64,000 nt of DNA. Source: Acinetobacter silvestris. GTDB lineage: Bacteria > Pseudomonadota > Gammaproteobacteria > Pseudomonadales > Moraxellaceae. The position numbers and the translations under genes were made by a program. Below are positions 19,343 to 28,037 of this stretch, piece after piece. The stretch's first letter is position 1. Every line of letters begins with the position of its first letter. The notes below the pieces were generated by a model. That model did not search any database. It was not told where the DNA came from and saw nothing but the letters and a program-made list of their open reading frames with translations. The stretch lies in NCBI RefSeq assembly GCF_002135235.1, contig NZ_NEGB01000010.1, forward strand, positions 1-64,000. Reading direction: 5' to 3'.

Positions 19343-19444
19343 CTGTTAGAATAATCAAACTCGACGTTATCATTAGACTACGGAAACTTGAGTCATACAG
19401 GACATGATCTCCTCAAAAATGCCCTGCTGAGCGCAATAATAAAT

Positions 19445-19474
19445 ATTTGAACTGTACCTTGATACAGTTCAAAT
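19445..19474. repeat. 12-6-12 perfect dyad before copy 2
   Basis: ATTTGAACTGTA and TACAGTTCAAAT surround CCTTGA. It has no T-run, so it is either an operator or an mRNA hairpin in the leader of copy 2, whose start lies 31 bases downstream. Confidence 0.85.
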
Positions 19475-19505
19475 GACTAAAACAAAAGCATATGAGGTCA
19501 AAAAT

Positions 19506-20381
19506 ATGACTGCATTACTCAAATATCAGATCACTCCTGTCGTACGTCAAAAACCAGATTTCAAACTAGATCAAATCCCTCGTTTTTGGTTTGGTGGAGA
19601 CCCCTTTCGCACCCGTATGTTTGATGCACTGAGTTTAACCTTCCCAATGGGTGAGCGCTATTTTATTGAAAGTATCCGAGCCTTACGGAACCAAGTCACT
19701 GATCCCAATTTACAACATCGCATTACTGATTTTATTCAACAAGAAGCGCAACATGGTCTAGCACATGACACCATGAATGCCATCATCAAACAACAAGGCA
19801 TGCCCGTCGATCGTTTTCTCAAGGCCATCGCTACACATTTTAATTACATTTTGAAAAATCGGACCATACAATACAATATTGCAATGACTGCGGCGACTGA
19901 ACACTTAACTGCTTTAATGGCTGAGACGTTTTACAGTAAAAAAAGTACCTTAAATGAGGTGCATCCTTACATTCGGGCTTTATTCGCATGGCATGCGATT
20001 GAAGAACTGGAACATCGTGATGTCGCCTTTGATGTTATGCAACAAGTAGGGAACGTCCCAGAAAACTTACGTAAATTTGCTTTAGCCTATACATCCATTT
20101 TGATCTTTGGCTTTAGCTTGTATCGTGCCAATATCATGCTCAAATATGATGGTTTTAATACCTTGCAACGTGTAAAAATGGTCATTAATGGCTTACCTTG
20201 GTTTTTTGGAAAAAATGGCTCATTCTCTGCAATGCGCACGCCATACCTAAATTGGTTTAAACGAGATTTCCACCCCAATCAACACGCAATTATTCACCAA
20301 TATCAAACTTGGGTGGATACTCTAGAACAGACGGGTGATCCTATTGCTGCGGGTAATGCTTTTTGGCAAGCTGCACTTTAG
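19506..20381 (+). CDS. diiron-like 'metal-dependent hydrolase' family protein, copy 2
   Basis: The start at 19506 (GAGG seven bases upstream) gives 291 residues, the same as its neighbours; a start at 19473 lies inside a perfect dyad and would add 11 residues. All putative metal ligands of copy 1 are kept (Glu50, QEAQH, EHLTALMAE, EELEH). Divergence is highest in the segment after the second ExxH pair and in the middle helix (residues 105-120), where substrate choice may be set. A good Shine-Dalgarno distinguishes it from copies 1 and 3, so its output may be regulated differently. Confidence 0.85.
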   Translation: MTALLKYQITPVVRQKPDFKLDQIPRFWFGGDPFRTRMFDALSLTFPMGERYFIESIRALRNQVTDPNLQHRITDFIQQEAQHGLAHDTMNAIIKQQGMPVDRFLKAIATHFNYILKNRTIQYNIAMTAATEHLTALMAETFYSKKSTLNEVHPYIRALFAWHAIEELEHRDVAFDVMQQVGNVPENLRKFALAYTSILIFGFSLYRANIMLKYDGFNTLQRVKMVINGLPWFFGKNGSFSAMRTPYLNWFKRDFHPNQHAIIHQYQTWVDTLEQTGDPIAAGNAFWQAAL

Positions 20382-20454
20382 ACATCTATTTTCATGTTTC
20401 AAATACCGCTCATTCACATCAGCCAATTTATCGATATATATTTTAAATTTTGTT

Positions 20455-20496
20455 TAGACGTGTCATATCTAGCTTTAAATTGGCACGTCTAGATAT
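20455..20496. repeat. nested inverted repeats before copy 3
   Basis: Two overlapping dyads: TAGACGTG (20455-20462) with CACGTCTA (20484-20491), and ATATCTAG (20465-20472) with CTAGATAT (20489-20496). They are mutually exclusive as hairpins. Located about 60-100 bases before copy 3; possible operator or switch. Confidence 0.7.
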
Positions 20497-20553
20497 AGAG
20501 AATGTGGCTGAATTTGTCATAATTCAAAAGCTAAACATGATGATTAAAATAAA

Positions 20554-21429
20554 ATGAATGCACACATCCAATATCAAGTTGATCCTGTTGTTCGACGTCA
20601 TCTAAATTTCAAACTTCAGGAAATCCCACGCTTCTGGTTTGGTGGTGATCCTTTTCGTACCCGTGTATTTGATGCACTCAGTCTCACCTTCCCTGATGGC
20701 GAACGTTACTTCATTCAATGTGTCCGTTTATATCGAGATCAAATTACAGACCCTCTTTTACAACAACGAGTTACTGATTTTATCCAACAAGAAGCACAAC
20801 ATGGCATTGCACATGACAAAATGAATCAAATTTTAATTGAGCAAGGTATGCCTGTAAAAAAATTTATTGGTCAGGTCAATCAACGCTTCGGGCATGCCCT
20901 AAAGCGCTATCCCAAACAATACAATATTGCGATTACCGCTGCTTGTGAGCATTTAACTGCGCTCATGGCTGAAACATTCTTTAATCAACAAGAAACTTTG
21001 GCAGAAGCTCATCCATTTGTCCGAGCTTTATTAGCATGGCATTCGATTGAAGAAATGGAACATCGTGATGTAGCTTATGATGTGATGGCTCAATTCGGAC
21101 AGACACCTAATGCTGTTCGTTATGCAGCCTTAGCATTAGTGTCCCTATTGATGTTTTATTTCACACTACAACGCACCGACGGTTTATTACAACAAGATGG
21201 CTTTAGTCGTCTAGAACGTCTGCAACTCATGTATAAAGGCTTATCTTGGTTTATTGGCCAGACTGGTATTCTAACGAAAATGAAACATGCATATTTAGAT
21301 TGGTATAAACCCAACTTTCACCCAAGCCAACATGCCATTATTCGTCAATATCAAACTTGGGTAGATACCTTAGCCGAAACGCATGATCCGATTCAGGCAG
21401 GTGATGCCTTTTGGAAAGCCGCTTTATAA
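20554..21429 (+). CDS. diiron-like 'metal-dependent hydrolase' family protein, copy 3
   Basis: 291 residues. Ligand residues Glu50, QEAQH, EHLTALMAE and EEMEH are conserved, while position 55 is Gln (Glu in copies 1 and 2), which argues that Glu50 is the helix-1 ligand. The leader sequence TAAAATAAA-ATGAATGC is nearly identical to that of copy 1 and has no Shine-Dalgarno, consistent with duplication that included the promoter-proximal leader. The C-terminal part (HPSQHAIIRQYQTWVDTL...DPIQAGDAFWKA) closely matches the other two. It is the last of the trio, followed by the convergent DUF2804 gene. Confidence 0.85.
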   Translation: MNAHIQYQVDPVVRRHLNFKLQEIPRFWFGGDPFRTRVFDALSLTFPDGERYFIQCVRLYRDQITDPLLQQRVTDFIQQEAQHGIAHDKMNQILIEQGMPVKKFIGQVNQRFGHALKRYPKQYNIAITAACEHLTALMAETFFNQQETLAEAHPFVRALLAWHSIEEMEHRDVAYDVMAQFGQTPNAVRYAALALVSLLMFYFTLQRTDGLLQQDGFSRLERLQLMYKGLSWFIGQTGILTKMKHAYLDWYKPNFHPSQHAIIRQYQTWVDTLAETHDPIQAGDAFWKAAL

Positions 21430-21452
21430 AAGCTAAAAATTAGATACCAGCA

Positions 21453-22448
21453 TTACCACTTCGCATAATGCTGTTCGAGTAAACCGTATTCCTGCGACAA
21501 GGTGATCATTTCTCCCTGTTCAGTTTGAATCGTTCCACTAATGCGAGACTGCCACTGACTAAATTGGCTCCCAACCAAGCGTAAATTTAAATTTTCATAT
21601 CTACGCCAACCCGTTTCTACGGTGAGATTTAAACGCTCATCTAAAGAATGTATTCGCCAAAGATCATCATTTTGCTTTTCAAACAGCACATCTGCAATTG
21701 GATAAAGTACACCATTGATCCATAAACAATTTTCATTACCAAAACTTTCATTCACGCCTGAAGCTAAATTCAACCCGATTCGATTGCCTTGTTGATCCCA
21801 AAAATTACTGGACAACCAAAACCATGCAGTTTCAGGACGTAAAAAACCACAAGTATCATCCAAGGATGCTAATGTCCGATCATTAAAGTCTATTTTTTGT
21901 TTTTGCTTATTAATGAAAAAACCTTCAACTGCGAGCGTGGTTTTCTTTTGGGTATAAGTCCAGCCATTAATACCATTTGGACTACATAAACTTAATGGTT
22001 GTGTGCCTGCACAAAAAATACGAGCTGTGAGTTGTTCTTCACCATGTTTTGTCACACGAATATAACGCACGCCATTGGCATGTTGCATTTCAAACTCAAA
22101 CGGTGCTTTTAAAAAACGACTTTGGCTATAGAGCGGTTGTTCATCAACATCCGTTCCACGACCCAATATGGTATTGGCATTCCATTCAAAAACCTCATGG
22201 GTTTGATGATTATAGATATACACAAAACCATGCCCTGCCCATGAAATATCAGCAATGGCTAAACCAATGCTATAGTGCTCATGCTGAATACAACAAAATT
22301 TAAATTTTTTATATTTTAATTGCTTACGCCAACCCTGTAGTGTTTTTCCGTAAGGTGTTTTATAAATATATTGATCGATATCAATCGATGCTGGTAATTC
22401 TTTAAAGCGCCCATAGCGCGGCTGCCCATTTTCTTGTATTAAATCCAT
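21453..22448 (-). CDS. DUF2804 family protein
   Basis: 331 residues of a family without known function, related by fold predictions to beta-rich lipocalin/AttH-like proteins (from memory). Visible landmarks are NGQPRYGRF near the start, a central WAGHGFVYIY, TLASLDDTCGFLRPETAWFWLSS split around residue 220, and WRRYENLNLRLVGSQF near the end. No signal peptide, so cytosolic. It converges with the diiron-like trio. A shared role in handling lipids or pigments is possible but only by position. The start has a weak ribosome site. Confidence 0.75.
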   Translation of the reverse strand: MDLIQENGQPRYGRFKELPASIDIDQYIYKTPYGKTLQGWRKQLKYKKFKFCCIQHEHYSIGLAIADISWAGHGFVYIYNHQTHEVFEWNANTILGRGTDVDEQPLYSQSRFLKAPFEFEMQHANGVRYIRVTKHGEEQLTARIFCAGTQPLSLCSPNGINGWTYTQKKTTLAVEGFFINKQKQKIDFNDRTLASLDDTCGFLRPETAWFWLSSNFWDQQGNRIGLNLASGVNESFGNENCLWINGVLYPIADVLFEKQNDDLWRIHSLDERLNLTVETGWRRYENLNLRLVGSQFSQWQSRISGTIQTEQGEMITLSQEYGLLEQHYAKW

Positions 22449-22475
22449 TTCGACAATCCAATCCCATTTATAATT

Positions 22476-22492
22476 CTAAAGTTAGACTTTAG
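22476..22492. repeat. 7-3-7 palindrome upstream of DUF2804 gene
   Basis: CTAAAGT-TAG-ACTTTAG, about 28 bases upstream of the DUF2804 start. Candidate repressor site in its promoter region. Confidence 0.45.
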
Positions 22493-22700
22493 TCGGTGCT
22501 TAATTATTGCTTATTTTTTATATTAAACCAACAAATTCACCAAAAAAGTGATTGTTTTCCAGAAATATAAATCTAATGTTTGATCTTATATGTACCGATG
22601 ATGACATCGAATGAATTTTAAATATTTACAGCGTGTTCTAAAACTGAAGGGGTGTTCAATTAACTGATGAAAATATCGAATAACCAATAAGCTTAAATCA

Positions 22701-22730
22701 AAAAACCAGCAATCTAAATTGCTGGTTTTT
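22701..22730. terminator. terminator of gcd
   Basis: Thirteen-base stem (22701-22713 with 22718-22730) including A-run and T-run, working in both directions. It lies just past the gcd stop. Confidence 0.9.
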
Positions 22731-22746
22731 CTAAAGCCAAAAGTGA

Positions 22747-25146
22747 TTATTTATCTGGTAAAGCGTACGCTACTAAAGAATCGCCCATTTTGGTACCAAA
22801 GGAACCATGCCCTCCAGCCATGATGACAACATACTGTTTACCATTCATTTCATAGGTCATTGGCGTTGCTTGACCACCTGCTGGTAAACGGCCTTTCCAA
22901 AGCTCATCACCATTGGTCACATTAATCGCACGGATATAATCATCTTGTGTTGCACCTACGAACATCAAGTTCCCTGCCGTAGAAATAGGCCCACCTAGCA
23001 TAGGCACACCCATTTTAAATGGTGGTAAAGGGATTCCTGGCAAACTGTCACGAATCGTACCAATACGGCGTTTCCATGCAACGTTATGCGTTTTTAAATC
23101 TACTCCAGCTACATATCCCCAAGCTGGCTGTTTACATGGCAAGCCAAAAGGTGACAAGAACGGACTAATTTCAACACCATAAGGCACACCATACATGGGT
23201 TGTACACCTTGTTCTGTACCTGCACCTTTCGCAGTTTCCTTACGATTTGGATCTTCAGGAATCAGCCTAGACACAAAAGGTAAGCCAATTGGATTCATTA
23301 ATGCGATTTGACGATCAGAATTGACTGACATACCGCCCCATTCAAACACACCTAAGTTACCCGGAAAAACTAAAGTGCCATTTTCAGAGGGTGGTGTATA
23401 GATGCCATCATAATTTAAGCGATGGAATGATACGCGACACATCAATTGATCAAACATAGTGGCACCCCACATATCTTTATCCGTTAATTTTTGCTTTGGT
23501 GCTAAATCAAAATCGGAAAAAGGTTGGGTAGGTGAATAAAATTCACCTTTAGTTTGAGGTCCTCGTTTAACGGTTTGAGGTACAGGTTTTTCTGTAATCG
23601 GAACAATGGCTTTACCATCACGGCGATCTAAGACAAACACATTTCCTGTTTTAGTGAGCACATAGATTGCAGGAACAGTTTGTCCTGATTTATCTTGTAT
23701 ATCCGTCAAAGTGGGTTGTGAAGGCACATCCATATCCCACAAATCATGGTGTGTGGTTTGGAAGTGCCAGATTAATTTACCCGTGGAAGCATTGATCGCG
23801 AGCATTGCATTCGCATAGCGCTCTTTCAACTCAGTACGATCACCGCCCCAAATATCAGGAGTACCTACTCCAGTCGGGACATAAACAACATCTAATTTCG
23901 CATCATAAGCCAATGGTGCCCATGCATTTGGAGAGTTATTTACAAAGGTCTGTCCGGGCGCAGGAATGGCATTGGGATCTTCTGCACCAGTATCAAATAC
24001 CCAAAGTAAAGCCCCAGTATTGACATCATAGCCACGAATAACGCCTGATGGCTCTTTAGTGGAATAGTTATCGGTGGTTGAACCCGCAATAATAATCGTC
24101 GTTCCTGTCACGACTGGAGGAGATGTTGGGTTATAGCCCCCTGGATATGGGTATGGCATATCTTTCTGTAAATCGATTTCACCATTTTTACCAAAATCAG
24201 TACATCGCTGTCCATTCTCTGCGTTAATCGCGACAAGTCTCCCATCATTAACAGGTAGAATCACTTTACGCGGACATTGTTCAGAGGCTGATTTTTTGGC
24301 TTTTAAGCTTGTTTCAAAGCCCACCGTATTATTAGCATCAAAATAAGACACACCACGACAGGTCAAATGCTGAAAGGTTTTATCCGATTTTACTTTGGGA
24401 TCAAACTTCCATTTTTCTTGACCTGTAGCTGGGTCAAGAGCAACCAGTTTTTGATGCGTGGTACAGATATACATGTTATTGCCAATTTTAATCGGCGTAA
24501 CCTGATTGGTAGTTTCACCCGAATCATTTTCTGTTTTGAAATCTTTGGTGTGATAGGTCCAAGCAACTTTCAAATCTTTTACATTTTTGTCATTAATCTG
24601 AGTCAATGGCGAATATCGTACACCTGCTTGAGTACGACCATAAGCAGGCCAATCTGCATCGGCTACCCCAGCGATGGTTTCAGTCGTTGCGGGTTGCTGT
24701 GTGGTTAAAGTGCCACGAATTTCCTGAGGATCATTAAAAATAGCATAAACCATCACTGCAATAGTAATGGCTAAGGTTCCAGAAAGTGCCACCTTGGCAG
24801 TTTTAGAATTCATAATCCCACGAGTTACCGCTGGAATAAGTAACCACAGACCAAAGAGTCCTAAGATATCTAGGCGGGGTGCTAAAGCGAAGAAGTCTGA
24901 ACCGACTTCCCATAATCCCCAGACAACAGTACCCAATACTAGAATCGCGTAAACAATCAATGCTGTACTTTTTAATTTATTTAATAAACATGCTGTTGCA
25001 ATGAAGAAAAGACCTGCAATGATGTAGTACCAAGAACCACCTAACACTGCAAGCCATATTCCTCCAACCAACAGAATTAAACCGATTATTACTGCAACAA
25101 TGACAGTAAAAGTTCGGAATCCTGAAGCCGAAGATGGAGAATTCAT
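22747..25146 (-). CDS. gcd: membrane PQQ-dependent glucose dehydrogenase
   Basis: Oxidises glucose and other aldoses to lactones in the periplasm and passes electrons to ubiquinone. The start chosen is the ATG at 25146 (AGGTGG five bases upstream), giving 799 residues, close to Acinetobacter GDH-A; a GTG at 25155 is in frame. Five hydrophobic helices fill residues 15-140, then the eight-bladed PQQ propeller (ADWPAYGRTQAGVRYSPL, CRGVSYFD, WAPLAYD, TTHHDLWDMDVPSQP, GGPISTAG, MTYEMNGKQYVVIMAGGHG). No pqq biosynthesis gene is in the window. Followed upstream (rightward) by an OprB porin on the same strand. Confidence 0.97.
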   Translation of the reverse strand: MNSPSSASGFRTFTVIVAVIIGLILLVGGIWLAVLGGSWYYIIAGLFFIATACLLNKLKSTALIVYAILVLGTVVWGLWEVGSDFFALAPRLDILGLFGLWLLIPAVTRGIMNSKTAKVALSGTLAITIAVMVYAIFNDPQEIRGTLTTQQPATTETIAGVADADWPAYGRTQAGVRYSPLTQINDKNVKDLKVAWTYHTKDFKTENDSGETTNQVTPIKIGNNMYICTTHQKLVALDPATGQEKWKFDPKVKSDKTFQHLTCRGVSYFDANNTVGFETSLKAKKSASEQCPRKVILPVNDGRLVAINAENGQRCTDFGKNGEIDLQKDMPYPYPGGYNPTSPPVVTGTTIIIAGSTTDNYSTKEPSGVIRGYDVNTGALLWVFDTGAEDPNAIPAPGQTFVNNSPNAWAPLAYDAKLDVVYVPTGVGTPDIWGGDRTELKERYANAMLAINASTGKLIWHFQTTHHDLWDMDVPSQPTLTDIQDKSGQTVPAIYVLTKTGNVFVLDRRDGKAIVPITEKPVPQTVKRGPQTKGEFYSPTQPFSDFDLAPKQKLTDKDMWGATMFDQLMCRVSFHRLNYDGIYTPPSENGTLVFPGNLGVFEWGGMSVNSDRQIALMNPIGLPFVSRLIPEDPNRKETAKGAGTEQGVQPMYGVPYGVEISPFLSPFGLPCKQPAWGYVAGVDLKTHNVAWKRRIGTIRDSLPGIPLPPFKMGVPMLGGPISTAGNLMFVGATQDDYIRAINVTNGDELWKGRLPAGGQATPMTYEMNGKQYVVIMAGGHGSFGTKMGDSLVAYALPDK

Positions 25147-25314
25147 AAGAGCCACCTATATTTATAAATTTATTCATTTCACCCATTTTTATTAAAAAGA
25201 ATGAGCACTTTTAATTTATTTTTAGATTTAAAGACTAAAGCGATACCATCAAGATGAATGAATTACATTACCACCTCTAAGTTTAGAAACTGACTTTAGC
25301 CATTGAATCTAAAC

Positions 25315-26580
25315 CTAGAATACTGTTTGCAATTTAATACCACCAACCCATGCACTTTCACCATTTTTATAAGCACCAACATGGCGAATATATTGAATAT
25401 TTGGACGGACGGTTAACCAATTTGTCGCATGGATTCCGTAATATATTTCGGCATCATATTCTTCATTTTGTTGATCTTCTCGCAATGCTATTTGCTGATC
25501 TCGCACATCATCACCAATACTAATTCGGGCTAAACCAATGGCTAACTCATCTTTAGGTCGGCTATCCAGTAAACCGGTATAAACCAAACCTAGGTTTTGC
25601 ATATTGCCGACGGTATTGGTATCAGAATCATGCACCGTTAAATTCAAAAATCCTGCTAAACCTCGAGTTTGATCTCCGCCATGATTCATGAGCTGTTGTT
25701 TCACTACCACCCACATCCCTTGCTTATGAGATGTTTGCGTTGGATTTTGAATTTTTGCTGCATCTGCTGTGCTGTAGTAATACCCTAGACGGTATTCCCC
25801 CGTTAATTTTTCAGTCCCAACTTTCGGTTGCCAAACTACTTCCACAGGAATAATTGCACCCTGTGATCCATCCGTACTTAAATTAAATCCTTTGCTGCGC
25901 TTTAAATTTTCAGGGTTATATTCATAAACCCCAATCTGAGTATAGAGCTCGGGTTGAATGTTGTATTTCACACGTGCAGCCCATTGACTGACAGGCCAGT
26001 TATACCATTGGTCACCGACCCAATTTCCGACTTGTGAACCGCATAAAGCTAAATTTTGGAAATCACAATCAAAGGTATTAAAGTCTTCACCCTCACCAAA
26101 ACGGCCGACTTTCACATCTAACTTTTGCTCTAAAAATTGCTTTTTAATCCAAAAATCAGTTAAACGCCAAGTTTGTCCACGCCCCCAAATTTCCTGAGTT
26201 GAACTTAAATGACCCGCAAGTGCATCCGAGGTTTGTGAGAGTGAACGCCCATTCCTTTCTGTAATCGTGATTTGTGCTTCGGTATCTTGCCAACCCACAA
26301 TTTTATTTAAATCGAGATGTGCACCCAGTACAAACTGATCGGCATATTCAGTACCATGACTCGAGTGATATTTGGAATCCCACAAGTTGGCAAGCTCACC
26401 GGTATATCCAAAATTAAAATCATAACCTTTTTGTTGTAATGCAATTCTTTGCCCATTCCAGTCGCCCAGCATCCAAGAACTTTGGGGATCAAATGCCCCT
26501 GCCGCATAAATACTTTGTATGCCACAGCTCAAGGATAAAAGGCTCAGACCAAAATGAAATGTTCTACTTAATTTCTTCAT
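25315..26580 (-). CDS. OprB-family carbohydrate porin
   Basis: Outer-membrane beta-barrel of 421 residues that lets glucose and other sugars into the periplasm. Signal peptide 1-26 (cut near YAA-G). The mature part has the family start SSWMLGDWNGQR and alternating beta strands, and ends in aromatic Phe (KLQTVF), the BAM signal. It lies upstream of gcd on the same strand with a 168-base gap, which fits sugar uptake for periplasmic oxidation. A 9-bp inverted repeat covers its likely ribosome site (26590-26619). Confidence 0.9.
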   Translation of the reverse strand: MKKLSRTFHFGLSLLSLSCGIQSIYAAGAFDPQSSWMLGDWNGQRIALQQKGYDFNFGYTGELANLWDSKYHSSHGTEYADQFVLGAHLDLNKIVGWQDTEAQITITERNGRSLSQTSDALAGHLSSTQEIWGRGQTWRLTDFWIKKQFLEQKLDVKVGRFGEGEDFNTFDCDFQNLALCGSQVGNWVGDQWYNWPVSQWAARVKYNIQPELYTQIGVYEYNPENLKRSKGFNLSTDGSQGAIIPVEVVWQPKVGTEKLTGEYRLGYYYSTADAAKIQNPTQTSHKQGMWVVVKQQLMNHGGDQTRGLAGFLNLTVHDSDTNTVGNMQNLGLVYTGLLDSRPKDELAIGLARISIGDDVRDQQIALREDQQNEEYDAEIYYGIHATNWLTVRPNIQYIRHVGAYKNGESAWVGGIKLQTVF

Positions 26581-26589
26581 TATTGGTAA

Positions 26590-26619
26590 CCTTTATGTCT
26601 TTTTGTTAGTACATAAAGG
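26590..26619 (-). promoter_or_regulatory. hairpin covering the porin ribosome site
   Basis: Arms CCTTTATGT and ACATAAAGG are separated by 12 bases, 10 to 39 bases before the porin ATG. On the minus strand the downstream arm contains AAGG, the only Shine-Dalgarno candidate, nine bases before the start. A translational control hairpin, or alternatively an operator. Confidence 0.45.
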
Positions 26620-26708
26620 GTACGCTGAATATTTGTGTAACAATTCATAAAAATTGTTACTTTGTTGGCAGTTTTGTAACTTTAAAACTTAATTTAAGCC
26701 AATTTGAA

Positions 26709-27827
26709 TTACCATTTTCCTGCCCCCAAATGCTGGCCAATAAATTGATATTTTGCGACTGAACGTGAAAACTTAATTGGGCAAGCCAGTTGTGACTCAG
26801 TCTGTTCTGCCTCTAAATTTAAGGGAACCTCGACTACCCATTGTCTTTGTTCCGCCAATGCAGAATCTAAAGCCTCATCCAGTGCTAAGACTGGTTCTAC
26901 ACAAACATCTAAAGCTGAAAATACTTTTTTCCATGCTACAAAATTTTGAGTTTTTATTTTTTCAGCCAAGGCTTGTTTAACTTGTTGACGGTCTAGCGGA
27001 TCAAAAGATGCACCTTTTTCCATTAAAATAGGCAGATCTAAAACAATCGCGAGACCAGACATAAACTGAGGCTCTAAACTACCAATCGATAAATAGCGAC
27101 CATCTTGAGTTTGGTAATAATCATAAAAAGTGCCTCCATTTAAATGTTCACTTTCCACACTTGGTTTTTGCCCACCAGCAAGACTTGCAGACGCCGCCAT
27201 ATTATTTAACGCCACGGCACAGTCCGTCATTGAAATATCAATATATTGCCCTAGACCACTGCTTGCACGCTCAATCACGGCTGTCAAAATGCCAATCACA
27301 GCATGTAAAGAACCGCCAGCAACATCAGCCACCTGAATTCCCATAGGCGGTGGGCCACTATTTTGACGACCACTATGTCCAGCAATTCCCGATAACGCCA
27401 TATAGTTAATATCGTGTCCGGCTTTATCTTTATAGCTCCCTGTCTGCCCATATCCAGTAATCGAACAATAAATTAATTTGGGGTTAATTTCGGCTAGCGT
27501 TTGATAGTCTAAACCTAAGCGTTGCATAACACCGGGACGGAATTGTTCTACAACAATGTCATACTCAGAAATCTTTTGTTTGATCAGTTCAATATTTTGT
27601 GGATCTTTTAAATCTAGCGCTACAGATTGTTTATTTCGATTCAGATAACTATGCGCAGTTGCCTGCCCATTAGCATACGGTGGCAGTAAACGTATCAGGT
27701 CGGGGCGTGTTGGAGATTCAACATGGATCACTTCTGCACCTAAATCTGCAAGATATAAGGTTGCAAATGGCCCAGGCAATAATGTGGAAAAGTCGAGTAC
27801 TTTCAATCCTTTCAAAGCTACTGTCAT
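26709..27827 (-). CDS. alpha-methylacyl-CoA racemase-like CoA-transferase family III
   Basis: 372 residues from the ATG at 27827; in-frame starts at 27842 and 27908 exist but no clear ribosome site picks between them. The sequence has family III features (LPGPFATLYLADLGAEVIHVE) and the racemase-type AGHDINYMALSG. His138, Asp168 and Glu252 have spacing close to the catalytic His126/Asp156/Glu241 of the mycobacterial racemase, so I favour epimerising 2-methylacyl-CoAs over CoA transfer. Such an enzyme makes branched chains accessible to beta-oxidation, which fits the divergent regulator and fadAB-like genes next door. Confidence 0.82.
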   Translation of the reverse strand: MTVALKGLKVLDFSTLLPGPFATLYLADLGAEVIHVESPTRPDLIRLLPPYANGQATAHSYLNRNKQSVALDLKDPQNIELIKQKISEYDIVVEQFRPGVMQRLGLDYQTLAEINPKLIYCSITGYGQTGSYKDKAGHDINYMALSGIAGHSGRQNSGPPPMGIQVADVAGGSLHAVIGILTAVIERASSGLGQYIDISMTDCAVALNNMAASASLAGGQKPSVESEHLNGGTFYDYYQTQDGRYLSIGSLEPQFMSGLAIVLDLPILMEKGASFDPLDRQQVKQALAEKIKTQNFVAWKKVFSALDVCVEPVLALDEALDSALAEQRQWVVEVPLNLEAEQTESQLACPIKFSRSVAKYQFIGQHLGAGKW

Positions 27828-28037
27828 GATAGTTTTTACCATTTTTATGTTGATTTTTGTCCCATAATAGAAATATAAAACAGTTATAACAATGTCATGT
27901 TCGGCCATTTACCTTGATCATTTCGGCAATCTACCATGTAGAAAGGTAATTTCCATTATTGTAAATCGCCAATTCAATATTTTTTAGCGTCATTTAGGTC
28001 AAGTACAGTGAACATCAAAGAAACCGAAGGATTTAAC

